From NCBI GenBank assembly GCA_041401985.1, contig JAWKTE010000012.1, positions 79,826 through 143,825 of the forward strand: 64,000 nt of DNA, in the 5' to 3' direction. Below are positions 40,839-49,352 of the stretch, in pieces (position 1 is the first letter of the stretch; the number at the start of each line of letters is the position of its first letter). This DNA is from JACKHA01 sp041401985 (lineage in GTDB: Bacteria; Planctomycetota; Phycisphaerae; Phycisphaerales; UBA1924). Under the pieces are notes generated by a model, which was not told the DNA's origin, did no database searches, and saw nothing but the letters and a program-made list of their open reading frames with translations. Both the position numbers and the translations under genes were made by a program.

Positions 40839-43265
40839 CTAGATGATGGTGAGCATGACGATCACGAGCAGGATGGCCAGCCCGCCGGCCATGCCGACGG
40901 CGTAGGCGTTGATCTGGCCGGACTGCGTCGGGCGGACCGCCTGGCCCAGGGCCCGCGGCAGCCAGCCGACCGCGTTGACCAGGCCGTCGACCAGCAGGCG
41001 GTCGATCAGGTGGCAGATGTGGGCCAAGACGAGCAGCGGCGTGCGGAAGAGGAAGTCGTAGAACTCGTCGACGTACCACTTGTTCTCGGCCCACTTGGCG
41101 ATCGGGCCGAGGCGGGCGGCGACGGCGTCCATGCGGCAGTGGGCCGCGTCGGTGCGACCGATCAGGTGGAACCACGCGGCGGCGGCGATGCCGGCGATGC
41201 CGAAGATCGCCGAGATGAAGTACATGGCGGTGTGGGGGTCGGTCAGGTCGAATCCGCCGGAGGCGTGAGAGGCGGGCGCGTGGGAATCGGCGCCATGCGA
41301 ACCCGCCGCGTCGGCGCCGGCGCCCTCGGGATCGGCGCCGTGGGCGGGGTCTGCGTGGGCCGGATCTGCATGGGCAGGGTCGGTCGCCGGCTCGCCCGTC
41401 TGCGTCTCCGGCTCGGTGTGCTCGGGCTGGAACGCCACGGGCACAAGCGTCGACGCCGCCGGCTTCACGGCCGCGTGCGAGTCGTCGTGGTGGGCGTAGG
41501 GCGAGTGGTATCGGGCCGTGGAATGCTCCAGCACGTTGCCGACCCACCCGCCGTGCGTGCCGGGGGCGGCGGGGACGAAGTACAGCCCGATCGCGGCGGT
41601 GGACAGGATCGCCAGCGTGGCCAGCACCGCGTTGATGGCCCACTTGGGCGCGTGCGGGTGGAAGTGGTCGGCGTGGTGGTCGCCATGCTGGCCCGGGTCG
41701 TGGGCATGGGCCTCGCCATGCGAGGGGCCGTGGGCGTCGTGCCCGTCATCGGCATGGTCGTGGTGCTCATCACCCGGCTCGTAGTGGGTCGGCCCCATGA
41801 ACACGCGGAAGAACACGCGGAACGTGTAGTACGCCGTCAGGCCGGCGGTGATCAGCAGCACCACGCCCAGCAGAGGCGCGCCCCAGATGCGGTCCCACGG
41901 CGTGACGAACGCCTCGGCCAGGATCATGTCCTTGCTGAAGTAGCCCGACGTGATCAGCGGGAACCCGGCCAGGTTCAGGCAGCCGACCAGCATGCCGAAC
42001 GAGACGATCTGCCAGCCGCGGACCTTGTAAAGGCCGGAGAGTTTGCGGAGGTCCAGTTGGCCCGCGAAGCCGTGCATCACCGCGCCGCACGACAGGAACA
42101 GCAGGGCCTTGAAGAACGCGTGCGTGAGCACGTGGAACCCGGCCCCGGTGGTCGTCAGGAACCCCAGCCCGGCGAACATGTAGCCAAGCTGCGACACCGT
42201 CGAATACGCCATGATCCGCTTGATGTCGAACTGGGCCATGCCGATGGTCGCGGCCAGCAGGGCCGTGAACGTGCCGATCCACGCGACGATCGTCAGCGCG
42301 TGCTCGCTGGCCAGGAACATGGGGTAGGTGCGGGCGATGAGGTACACGCCCGCGGTGACCATGGTCGCGGCGTGGATCAGGGCCGAGACGGGCGTCGGGC
42401 CTTCCATCGCGTCCGGGAGCCAGACGTACAGCGGGAACTGGGCCGACTTGCCGAACGCCCCGATCATGAGCAGGATCGGGATCAGTTGGGCCTGCAGCGG
42501 GATCTCGCCCCAGCGACCGGCCTCGGCCAGCGCCACGTAGTCGGCCAGCACGTGCCCGGCCTCGGTCGCGGAGTTGAACAGCACGGCGTAGTCGATCGTG
42601 CCGAAGTGCACGAACACGAGGAACACGCCCAGGGCCAGGCCCAGGTCGCCCACGCGGTTGACGATGAAGGCCTTCTTCGCGGCCGCGACCGCCGAGGGCT
42701 TCTTGTAGAAGTACCCGATCAGCAGGTACGAGCAGAGGCCCACGCCCTCCCACCCGAGATACAGCATGAGCAGGTTCTTGCCCATGACCAGGCAGGCCAT
42801 CGAGAACACGAACAGGCCGAACGCGGCGAAGAAGCGGCAGTAGCCCGCGCCCAGGTCGTGCTCCATGTACTCGCTGGCGTAGAGCGCGATCAGGGCGCCC
42901 AAGCCCGTGACGAAGAGCATCCACAGGGCGGTCAGGCCGTCGATGTAGAACCCGAAGTCGGCAACGAACGACTGGGTCCGCCCGCCCTGGCCCCAGGAGA
43001 TCTCGAACCAGCGCCAGGCCGAGACGGTCAGGGTCTGGCCGTCAAGGCCCAGGTACGTCGCGACGGTGATGACGAACGCGACGGCGAGGCTGGCGACAGT
43101 GATCCAGGCGGGGAGTTTGGAGCGGACCTTCATCGCGGCGCAGATGCCGCAGGCGATGCACGCCAGCAGCGGCAGGAACGGGACCAGGCCCATCCACCAC
43201 TGCCCGAGCGCGGGCGGGGCGGCCCCCTCGGCCGCGGCCAGCGTCAGCATCGACATGGCGTCCAT
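40839..43265 (-). CDS. nuoL: NADH-quinone oxidoreductase subunit L, enlarged
   Basis: 808 residues against roughly 610-650 in most bacteria. The normal core is intact: YLGWEGVGLCSYLLIGYFY, GKSAQFPLYVWLPDAMEGPT, IHAATMVTAGVYLIART and MAQFDIKRIMAYSTVSQLGY. The excess lies in two loops: about 495-541, rich in His/Asp (GDEHHDHADDGHDAH then HAHDPGQHGDHHADHFHPH), and about 595-671, with repeated DPAHADPAHADPAHGAD and more Ala/His/Ser. They fall between late membrane segments before the C-terminal anchor helix. ATG 43265 or the next ATG 43256 may be the start; GGGAG lies just upstream. Confidence 0.93.
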   Translation of the reverse strand: MDAMSMLTLAAAEGAAPPALGQWWMGLVPFLPLLACIACGICAAMKVRSKLPAWITVASLAVAFVITVATYLGLDGQTLTVSAWRWFEISWGQGGRTQSFVADFGFYIDGLTALWMLFVTGLGALIALYASEYMEHDLGAGYCRFFAAFGLFVFSMACLVMGKNLLMLYLGWEGVGLCSYLLIGYFYKKPSAVAAAKKAFIVNRVGDLGLALGVFLVFVHFGTIDYAVLFNSATEAGHVLADYVALAEAGRWGEIPLQAQLIPILLMIGAFGKSAQFPLYVWLPDAMEGPTPVSALIHAATMVTAGVYLIARTYPMFLASEHALTIVAWIGTFTALLAATIGMAQFDIKRIMAYSTVSQLGYMFAGLGFLTTTGAGFHVLTHAFFKALLFLSCGAVMHGFAGQLDLRKLSGLYKVRGWQIVSFGMLVGCLNLAGFPLITSGYFSKDMILAEAFVTPWDRIWGAPLLGVVLLITAGLTAYYTFRVFFRVFMGPTHYEPGDEHHDHADDGHDAHGPSHGEAHAHDPGQHGDHHADHFHPHAPKWAINAVLATLAILSTAAIGLYFVPAAPGTHGGWVGNVLEHSTARYHSPYAHHDDSHAAVKPAASTLVPVAFQPEHTEPETQTGEPATDPAHADPAHADPAHGADPEGAGADAAGSHGADSHAPASHASGGFDLTDPHTAMYFISAIFGIAGIAAAAWFHLIGRTDAAHCRMDAVAARLGPIAKWAENKWYVDEFYDFLFRTPLLVLAHICHLIDRLLVDGLVNAVGWLPRALGQAVRPTQSGQINAYAVGMAGGLAILLVIVMLTII

Positions 43266-43370
43266 CGCTCCCAATCCGAACTCCCAGAGGGGCGCTCACG
43301 CCCCGTCAATCGACCCGCCCAATTCCATTTCCGCTTCTCTTCTCTCTCGTCTCTTCTTGTCTCTTCCCTT

Positions 43371-43403
43371 CGTCGCTCCGTCGCTCCGTCGCTCCGTCGC
43401 TTC
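43371..43403. repeat. Tandem 8-bp repeat (CCGTCGCT)n
   Basis: CGTCGCTC repeated four times after a TCTTCTCTCTCGTCTCTTC tract, ending at the nuoK stop codon. Confidence 0.8.
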
Positions 43404-43799
43404 CTACCCCCTCATCTCCCCCCACTCCTCGCTGCTGAGCGACTCGCGCTTGCGGAAGAGCAGGACGACCAGCGCCAGGGCCAGGGCCGCCTCGGCCGCG
43501 GCGACCGTCAGCACGAAGATCACGAACGTCTGCCCGCTGTGCTCCAGGTGGAAACGGCTGAACGCGATCAGCGCCAGCCCGGCCGCCTGGAACATCAGCT
43601 CCGTGCACAGGAACATGATGATCAGGTTGCGGCGCGTCAGGAAGCCGATCAGGCCGATCACGAACATCGCCGCCGAGACGAACAGGTAGTGGGCCAGGGC
43701 GGGCGCGCCCATCGGCTCCGGGAACCCGGTCTGGGCCAGCGGCAGCACGGCATCAATCAGGTGGGACTCGGACAGGGCGGACAGGTTCAGGGGCATCAT
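43404..43799 (-). CDS. nuoK: NADH-quinone oxidoreductase subunit K
   Basis: 131 residues with three membrane segments. Typical parts are RRNLIIMFLCTELMFQAAGL (with the conserved TM2 Glu) and TVAAAEAALALALVVLLFRK (TM3 Glu). The N-terminus is about 30 residues longer than usual. ATG 43799 overlaps the nuoJ stop (ATGA). A 139-nt spacer with repeats separates it from nuoL. Confidence 0.94.
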   Translation of the reverse strand: MMPLNLSALSESHLIDAVLPLAQTGFPEPMGAPALAHYLFVSAAMFVIGLIGFLTRRNLIIMFLCTELMFQAAGLALIAFSRFHLEHSGQTFVIFVLTVAAAEAALALALVVLLFRKRESLSSEEWGEMRG

Positions 43800-44749
43800 G
43801 CCGCGCCCCCTTCCCGCCGGATGGCCTCGGCCAGACGCCGGGCCTGGCGGGCCTTCACTTCCTCATCGAACTGCACCTGGCGACGGCTCAGGACCACAGC
43901 TCCGAGCATCGCCATCAGCAGCAGCACGCCGGCGATCTCGATCGTGCCGGGGTGCTCGTTGAGGAAGTTGAACGCCAGCGACTCGACGTTGCGGGCCTGG
44001 AGCGACTCGGGGAACTCGACCGTGACCTCCTCGCCGCGCCGCACCAGCGTCGCCGTCCGGTGCTCGGGGTCGATCGCGGGCAGCCCGGCGGCGTCGGTCG
44101 CGAACCGGTCGCCGTCCTGCCAGGCATCGGCGTCGCGGAGCGACCGCTCGACCCGGCGCGGCAACTGGGCCAGCACCGCGTTCCCGCCGGCGTCGATCGT
44201 CCCGGCGGGCAGGGCCGCCGACCCGCGGAACAGCATCGTGGAGAGGGCCGCCAGCAGCACGAACCCGATGATCGTCGCCAGCACCGGGTCGCGGCTCTGG
44301 GCGTCGTACGCCTCCAGACGCTCGGTCTCTTCCTCGCTGGGCGCCTGGGTGGCCAGCATGATCACGAACAGGTAAGTGATCAGAATGGCCCCGGCGTAGA
44401 CGATGATGAGCGCGAACGCCATAAACTCAGCCGAGAGAAGCAGATACATCCCGGCCGAGGCCAGGATCGTCAGGATGAAGTACAGGGCGGCGTACACCGG
44501 ACGCTGGTGGCTGATCACCCGCAACGCACTGCCCAGCGCGAGGATCGAAAACAGATAGAAGTACAGGTTCGGCAGGCCCTCGGGGTTCCGCAGGCCGAGT
44601 CCGATGATCACCAAGCCGCCCGCCAGGGCCGCCAGCAGCGCGCCGATGCCCTGGGGCGAGACCCTGGCCCGCGGCAGCGCGAGGCACACGCCGATCGCCC
44701 CCAACACGATCCCGACGTACAGGATGTAGGGGTTGATGATCAGGTCCAC
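43796..44749 (-). CDS. nuoJ: NADH-quinone oxidoreductase subunit J
   Basis: 317 residues with five membrane segments. The mark is MAFALIIVYAGAILITYLFV (TM3, conserved in NuoJ). Between TM4 and TM5 lies a soluble stretch of about 85 residues (from LPAGTIDAGGNAVLAQL to FLNEHPGTIEIAG), long for the family. An N-terminal segment of two extra hydrophobic helices (ILYVGIVLGAIGVCLALP; GIGALLAALAGGLVIIGLG) may also be unusual. GTG 44749 leads straight into the first helix; a TTG at 44812 is less likely. First gene of the operon. Confidence 0.9.
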   Translation of the reverse strand: MDLIINPYILYVGIVLGAIGVCLALPRARVSPQGIGALLAALAGGLVIIGLGLRNPEGLPNLYFYLFSILALGSALRVISHQRPVYAALYFILTILASAGMYLLLSAEFMAFALIIVYAGAILITYLFVIMLATQAPSEEETERLEAYDAQSRDPVLATIIGFVLLAALSTMLFRGSAALPAGTIDAGGNAVLAQLPRRVERSLRDADAWQDGDRFATDAAGLPAIDPEHRTATLVRRGEEVTVEFPESLQARNVESLAFNFLNEHPGTIEIAGVLLLMAMLGAVVLSRRQVQFDEEVKARQARRLAEAIRREGGAA

Positions 44750-45055
44750 CGCAACGCGCCCGCCCCCAGACGCGAGCACCGGTGTCGAACGGCCATCAAG
44801 CCGCCGACCCAACCGGCACCGCCTATGGGGATGTGAGGGTAGCGAGCCCCCACTATCGCTTCAACCAACCGACGGGGGGTAGAAGGCGGGCGGGCGGGAG
44901 AGCACGGCGCTGGCGGAAGGAATCCGGGAACCCGACCCGGCCCTTCGTCGCAGAGCCTCCTCAGGACCGGCGTCCGTCGCCAGCCCCGCTCGCCCACAAG
45001 CCCCCGCCTGTTCGCCCCCTCCCCCTTCGTCGCTCCGTCGCTTCGTCGCTTCCCC
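44750..45055. other. Intergenic region upstream of nuoJ
   Basis: 306 nt that should hold the nuo operon promoter. A TACCCT on the minus strand (44835-44840) is a weak candidate. At the left end of the next gene lies a (CGTCGCTT)n tandem repeat (45027-45051). No gene seen. Confidence 0.4.
45027..45051. repeat. Tandem 8-bp repeat (CCGTCGCT)n
   Basis: Three units (TCGTCGCTCCGTCGCTTCGT then CGCTT), a few nucleotides from the tryptophan dioxygenase stop codon. Confidence 0.75.
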
Positions 45056-45892
45056 TCACAACGCCGTCCGCACTTCCCACAGTTCCGGGAAGAACACGTG
45101 GTCGATCACCTTCCTGAGGAACGGCGCGCCCGACGTGCCCCCGGTGCCCCGCTTCATGCCGATCACCCGCGTCACCGTCTTCAGGTGCCGGTACCGCCAC
45201 AGGCTGAACGACTGGTCCACATCGATCAGTTTCTCGGCCATTTCGTACGCGTCCCAGTTGCCCTCCGGCTCGGTGTACACCTTGCGGAAGACCTCCACGA
45301 TCTCGCCCCGCATCGCGTGCGGCTTGGTCACGTCCCGCTCAAGCACGTCCTGGGGCACCGCGTGCCCACGCCGCGCCAGGTACCGCAGGAACTCGTCGTA
45401 CAGGCTCGGCTGGTGCAGCACCTTCTCCAGGGCCGCGTGCTGCTCCGGGTGGTAGCGGTGCACCCGCAGCATGGGCTCGTCCTTGTTGCCCAGCAGGAAC
45501 TCGACCATCCGGTACTGCACGCTCTGGAACCCGCTGGCCGGGCCCAGCACGTCGCGGAACTGCACGTACTCCGTCGGCGTGAGCGTCTCGAGCACCGCCC
45601 ACTGGTTGAACACCTGCTGCTGGATGTGCTTGACCCGCGACAGGATCTTGAAGCACGGCTCCAGGTCGTCGGCCGCGACGTGGGCGATCGCCGCCTGCAA
45701 CTCGTGGATGATCAGTTTGAACCAGAGTTCCGAGACCTGGTGCTGCACGATGAACAGCATCTCGTCGTGGTGGGCCGGGTTCGACAGCGGCTTCTGGGCC
45801 GAGAGGATCTGGTCCAGGCACAGGTAGCCGTCGTAGGTGGTCCGGCCCTGCAGGTCCATGTGGGTGCCGGCGTCGAGTTCGCGGTATGCCAT
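45056..45892 (-). CDS. kynA: Tryptophan 2,3-dioxygenase
   Basis: 278 residues; heme enzyme opening the indole ring to N-formylkynurenine. Typical parts are YDGYLCLDQILSAQKPLS, HHDEMLFIVQHQVSELWFKL (active-site His), GPASGFQSVQYRMVEFLLGN, and SLWRYRHLKTVTRVIGMKRG (proximal heme His) with GTGGTSGAPFLRKV. ATG 45892 has GGGGA 6 nt upstream; a TTG 60 nt upstream would add a segment not seen in the family. No other kynurenine-pathway gene is adjacent. Confidence 0.94.
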   Translation of the reverse strand: MAYRELDAGTHMDLQGRTTYDGYLCLDQILSAQKPLSNPAHHDEMLFIVQHQVSELWFKLIIHELQAAIAHVAADDLEPCFKILSRVKHIQQQVFNQWAVLETLTPTEYVQFRDVLGPASGFQSVQYRMVEFLLGNKDEPMLRVHRYHPEQHAALEKVLHQPSLYDEFLRYLARRGHAVPQDVLERDVTKPHAMRGEIVEVFRKVYTEPEGNWDAYEMAEKLIDVDQSFSLWRYRHLKTVTRVIGMKRGTGGTSGAPFLRKVIDHVFFPELWEVRTAL

Positions 45893-45970
45893 CTGTGTTC
45901 CCCAATCCCAGTCGAGACGGTCCGCCGCCAGCGAGCGTTCGTACGGGGTCAATTGCGGCGACCGACGCGG

Positions 45971-45976
45971 TACGAT
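45971..45976 (+). promoter_or_regulatory. -10 box (TACGAT), leaderless-type
   Basis: TACGAT ends 5 nt before ATG 45982. Confidence 0.5.
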
Positions 45977-45981
45977 GCATT

Positions 45982-46857
45982 ATGACCACGCCGCTGGGCG
46001 TCATCGGCGGGACGGGCACCATCGGCCGCCCGCTGGTGCGACGCCTGCTGCACCACGCCCGACCGTTCCGCTGCATCGTCCGCGACGCCGCGCGGGCCGG
46101 GCGCGTGCTGCCCGACGGCGTTGAGTTCCGGGAAGCCGACCTCCGCGACCCCGACTCGATCGCCGCGGCCATCGAGGGCTGCCAGACCGTCTACACCAAC
46201 CTGGCCCAGCCGTTCTCCGAGCGTGCGTGGGACCCGGACCTCGAGGGCACCCGCACGCTGATCCACGCGGCCAAGCGGGCGGGCGTCCGCCGGATCATGC
46301 GGATCTCCGCGCTCGGCTGCCCCGAGTACCGCGATGGCTGGTGGGTGATCCGCAACAAGGCAACGGCCGAGGACGAACTGATGGCCTCCGGCCTGGACTG
46401 GACCATCTTCCGCCCCACGTGGCTGATGGAGTCGCTCGGGCTGTTCGTGCTCGGCCCGCTGATTCTCGGCCCGGGCTCGCCCGAAACCCCGCTGCACTGG
46501 ATCGCGGGGACCGACTACGCCGACCAGGTGATCCGAGCCATCGACCAGCCCGCGAGCGCGAACAGGTCGTTTGTCATGCAGGGGCCGGAGGCGGTTTCGA
46601 TGCGCGACGCGATCCGTCGGTTCCGCAAGGCGCTCGGCGGCGGGCGAGTCGTCGCGCCCGTACCAACAGCGGCTCTCGCCGTGATGGCCAGACTCTCAAG
46701 CCGCCCGAAGTACCTCCACGACCTGCTCCGCTTCACCTGGGCGACCAACGAGGGATTCCAGGCGGGCCAGACGTGGGACGAACTGGGCCGCCCCGAGACG
46801 ACCATCGAGGCCTACGCGGCGTCGATCCGGCTGACCGGCGACCTGCCGCGGAAGTAG
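45982..46857 (+). CDS. NmrA-like / atypical SDR NAD(P)-binding protein
   Basis: 291 residues. Rossmann motif LGVIGGTGTIGRPLVRRLL, then VEFREADLRDPDSIAAAIEG, VRRIMRISALGC and DWTIFRPTWLMESLG. There is no YxxxK catalytic pair, so this is the NmrA/complex-I-39-kDa-like group that binds NAD(P)H and may act as a reductase or redox sensor. The mRNA is predicted to be leaderless. Its actual substrate is not known; presence near complex I genes may be chance. Confidence 0.82.
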   Translation: MTTPLGVIGGTGTIGRPLVRRLLHHARPFRCIVRDAARAGRVLPDGVEFREADLRDPDSIAAAIEGCQTVYTNLAQPFSERAWDPDLEGTRTLIHAAKRAGVRRIMRISALGCPEYRDGWWVIRNKATAEDELMASGLDWTIFRPTWLMESLGLFVLGPLILGPGSPETPLHWIAGTDYADQVIRAIDQPASANRSFVMQGPEAVSMRDAIRRFRKALGGGRVVAPVPTAALAVMARLSSRPKYLHDLLRFTWATNEGFQAGQTWDELGRPETTIEAYAASIRLTGDLPRK

Positions 46858-46887
46858 TCCGGTTGAAGCCGGTTCAGTTCCGCCCGA

Positions 46888-48333
46888 TCAATCCGTTGCG
46901 GATAGCAACGCCAGGTCGTCCCAGAACCCCGGGTACGTCTTGCCCACGCACCCCGGATCGCGGATGAGCACGTTCGGGCGGCGCAGGCCGATCAGCGACA
47001 GCGACATCGCCATCCGATGGTCGCGGTACGTCTCGAACTCCACACGCGGGGCGTCCGGGCGGCAGTCGATCCCACCCTCGGGCGGCGTGATCGTGATCGT
47101 GTCCTCGTCGCCCGGGTGCTCACGCACGTCCACGCCGACCTTGGCCAGTTCGGCCCGCATCGCCGCGATCCGGTCCGACTCCTTCACCCGCAGCGTCCGC
47201 ACGCCGCGTACCACCGAGTGCCCGCGTGCCAGCGCGCACGCCACAGCCAGGCTCATCACGGCGTCGGGCATGTCGCCCATGTCGGCCAGCACGGGGCGGA
47301 GGCGGTCGCCGCCGCGGACCGTGATGGAGGCCGGGCCGAACTCGCCCTCGCGATCGGTGATGGCCGAGGGATGGCCGGTCGAGACCAGCACGGTCGCGCC
47401 CATGCGCCCCAGCACGTGCGGGAACATCGCGTCGCCCTGCAGGCCCGCGTCGCCGAGGCCGTCGACCTTGACGCGCGCGCCGGGCAGGATGGCCGCGGCG
47501 GTCCAGAAGTACGTCGCGCCGCTGGCGTCGGGCTCAACGGTGTAGTCGAACGCCCCGAGCCCGCGCGGGCGGCCGTGCGCGAGGTCGGCGATCCGCCCCG
47601 GCCCCGGCGCGACGCGGATGACCCGCAGATCGCCCGAGACCTGCACGCTCGCGCCCAGGCGATCGAGCAGGCCGAGGGTCATGCGGATGTACGACGCGCT
47701 CGTGGCCCCGTCCGGCAGCGTGACGGTCAGGCCCGAGGGCAGCCACGGGGCGATCAGCAGCACCGCGGAGACGAACTGGCTCGACATCGTCTCGCCGAAC
47801 GACACGCTCGACGACGCGGGCGCGACCGCGCTGTGGTCGGGCGGCACGTTCCGCAGCGGCGGACAGCCCGGCGTGCCGAGCCACTCGACCCGGGCGCCCA
47901 GTGACTCGAGCGCGCCGGCCAGATCGCCGATGGGGCGCTCCCGCATGCGCGCATCGCCGTCGATCGTGACCGGGCCATCCGCAACCAACGCCGCGGCCGC
48001 CAGGAACCGCGTCGCGGTGCCGGCGTTCCCGAGGTCGAGTCGAACACCCTCGCTGCCGACTGGCCAGCGCCCGTCCACGCCTTCGATCTCCAGATCACCG
48101 TCCGCAAGCACCGTCGCTTTCGCACCGAGGGCCCGAACCGCCGCCAGCATCCGCTCCGCATCATCGGCCCCGAGCAGCGGCCGACGGACGCGCGAGGTGC
48201 CCCGCGACAGCGCCGCCAGCAGCACCGCCCGGTTCGTCAGGCTCTTCGAGCCCGGCGGCGTGACGGACACGTCGATCCGCCGCCAGCGGGCCGGCGGGAT
48301 CGGCGTGATCGGGAGCGGGTCGGGCGGGGCCAT
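46888..48333 (-). CDS. aroA: 3-phosphoshikimate 1-carboxyvinyltransferase (EPSP synthase)
   Basis: 481 residues. Adds enolpyruvate from PEP to shikimate-3-phosphate in aromatic amino-acid synthesis. Motifs: PGSKSLTNRAVLLAAL, DLGNAGTATRFLAAAALVAD, RMRERPIGDLAGALESLGA, LRVKESDRIAAMRAELAKVG and FETYRDHRMAMSLSLIG. It is about 50 residues longer than average. A GTG at 48345 overlaps the groES stop (GTGA) and could be used; ATG 48333 is the alternative adopted. Operon with groES, trmL and a thioredoxin-like gene. Confidence 0.93.
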   Translation of the reverse strand: MAPPDPLPITPIPPARWRRIDVSVTPPGSKSLTNRAVLLAALSRGTSRVRRPLLGADDAERMLAAVRALGAKATVLADGDLEIEGVDGRWPVGSEGVRLDLGNAGTATRFLAAAALVADGPVTIDGDARMRERPIGDLAGALESLGARVEWLGTPGCPPLRNVPPDHSAVAPASSSVSFGETMSSQFVSAVLLIAPWLPSGLTVTLPDGATSASYIRMTLGLLDRLGASVQVSGDLRVIRVAPGPGRIADLAHGRPRGLGAFDYTVEPDASGATYFWTAAAILPGARVKVDGLGDAGLQGDAMFPHVLGRMGATVLVSTGHPSAITDREGEFGPASITVRGGDRLRPVLADMGDMPDAVMSLAVACALARGHSVVRGVRTLRVKESDRIAAMRAELAKVGVDVREHPGDEDTITITPPEGGIDCRPDAPRVEFETYRDHRMAMSLSLIGLRRPNVLIRDPGCVGKTYPGFWDDLALLSATD

Positions 48334-48341
48334 GGCGCGGA

Positions 48342-48692
48342 TCACGACTCGCCCGCGGCGTCCTGCTGGCCCGCGCTGCGGAACACCGCCACGATGTCCT
48401 CGATCGGGATCACGAACAGGCGGTTGTCGCCCTCGAAGTCCACCGGGATCCCCTGGCGCGGGTTGAACAGCACGCGGTCGTACTGGCGGATCGGGTAGTC
48501 CTCGTTCCGCCGGACCAGGGCCGACACCGCCACCACCCGCCCCGTCAGCGTCGGGATCTCCATCTTGTCGGGCAGGTGGATGCCGGTCTTGGTGGTCTTC
48601 TTGTCCTCGTCCTTGCGGATGAGCACGCGCTTGCCGATGGGCTCGACGGTCTCGAGCGTGGAGGCGGCGGCTGACTTGCGGGGCGTGGGCAT
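48342..48692 (-). CDS. groES: GroES-family co-chaperonin, divergent
   Basis: 116 residues. Beta-barrel pattern of Cpn10: VEPIGKRVLIRKDEDKKTTK, GIHLPDKMEIPTLTGRVVAV, YDRVLFNPRQGIPVDFEGDN and LFVIPIEDIVAVF. The mobile loop and the G-G-I/L-x-(L/I)-P motif are altered to T-G-I-H-L-P, and the N-terminus is about 15 residues longer. No groEL is adjacent, so this is probably a second, specialised copy. ATG 48692 lies 6 nt after a TAGAAT box whose TAG is the trmL stop codon. Confidence 0.85.
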   Translation of the reverse strand: MPTPRKSAAASTLETVEPIGKRVLIRKDEDKKTTKTGIHLPDKMEIPTLTGRVVAVSALVRRNEDYPIRQYDRVLFNPRQGIPVDFEGDNRLFVIPIEDIVAVFRSAGQQDAAGES

Positions 48693-48698
48693 CGGGCG

Positions 48699-48704
48699 AT
48701 TCTA
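48699..48704 (-). promoter_or_regulatory. -10 box (TAGAAT) overlapping the trmL stop codon
   Basis: TAGAAT on the minus strand ends 6 nt before ATG 48692 of groES; its TAG is the stop codon of the upstream gene. Internal leaderless-type promoter in the operon. Confidence 0.45.
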
Positions 48705-49343
48705 GAACCGGCGTCGGGCGCTCTCGCCGCGCCCCGCCGGAGCCGAGAACGCCGGCCGCAGCACGCTGCCCCGCGGCCCCGGCTCGATGAGCACCTCCCC
48801 GCGCGCCGCCATCTGACGCACGCCCTCGTACAACGCCGCGCACACCGCCGTCGCCACGTTGAGGGATCGCTCGCCCTCGACCATCGGCAGGCACACCAGC
48901 GAGACCCGGCTCGAACCGCCTTCGACTTCGCCCGCGCCCGCCGCTTCAACAATCTCGTCCGGCAGCCCCACCGACTCCTTGCCGAAGACCAGGTGGTCCC
49001 CCGCCCCGATCTCCACATCGAAGATCGAACGCCCGCCCCGTGCCGTGAACAGCCAGCGGCGTGCCCCAGGCGTCGCCCCTTGGTACGCCCCCCAATCCGC
49101 GTGCGTCGCCAGCGCCAGCCGAGGCCAGTAGTCCAGCCCGGCCCGCCGGCAGGCCTTCTCCGAGATATCGAACCCCAGCGGCTCGATCAGGTGCAGCGCC
49201 GAAGCCAGCGCCACGCACGTCCGCCCGATGTTGCCCGTGTTGTTGGGGATCTCCGGCTCGTGCAGCACGACGTGCAGCAGCGCGCGATCGAGCGGAACCC
49301 GCTCGCCCGTGTGCCCGGTCGCGCCCGCATCAGGCCCGTCCAT
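48702..49343 (-). CDS. trmL: tRNA (cytidine(34)-2'-O)-methyltransferase, SPOUT family
   Basis: 213 residues. SPOUT (SpoU) fold with VVLHEPEIPNNTGNIGRTCV, LHLIEPLGFDISEKACRRAG, GLDYWP, the knot motifs LVFGKESVGLPDEIVEAAGA and ERSLNVATAVCAALYEGVRQ. The region closely follows TrmL, which methylates the ribose of wobble nucleotide 34 in tRNA-Leu. The 15-20 residue tail is Arg-rich and extra. ATG 49343 follows GGGAG closely; 9 nt separate it from the upstream stop. Confidence 0.9.
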   Translation of the reverse strand: MDGPDAGATGHTGERVPLDRALLHVVLHEPEIPNNTGNIGRTCVALASALHLIEPLGFDISEKACRRAGLDYWPRLALATHADWGAYQGATPGARRWLFTARGGRSIFDVEIGAGDHLVFGKESVGLPDEIVEAAGAGEVEGGSSRVSLVCLPMVEGERSLNVATAVCAALYEGVRQMAARGEVLIEPGPRGSVLRPAFSAPAGRGESARRRF

Positions 49344-49352
49344 CACTCCCGA

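Noticed and set aside
41010..44375. 1121-residue open frame on the plus strand
   Set aside because: Antisense to nuoJ-L and low-complexity (Gln/Arg/Glu/Gly); a shadow.
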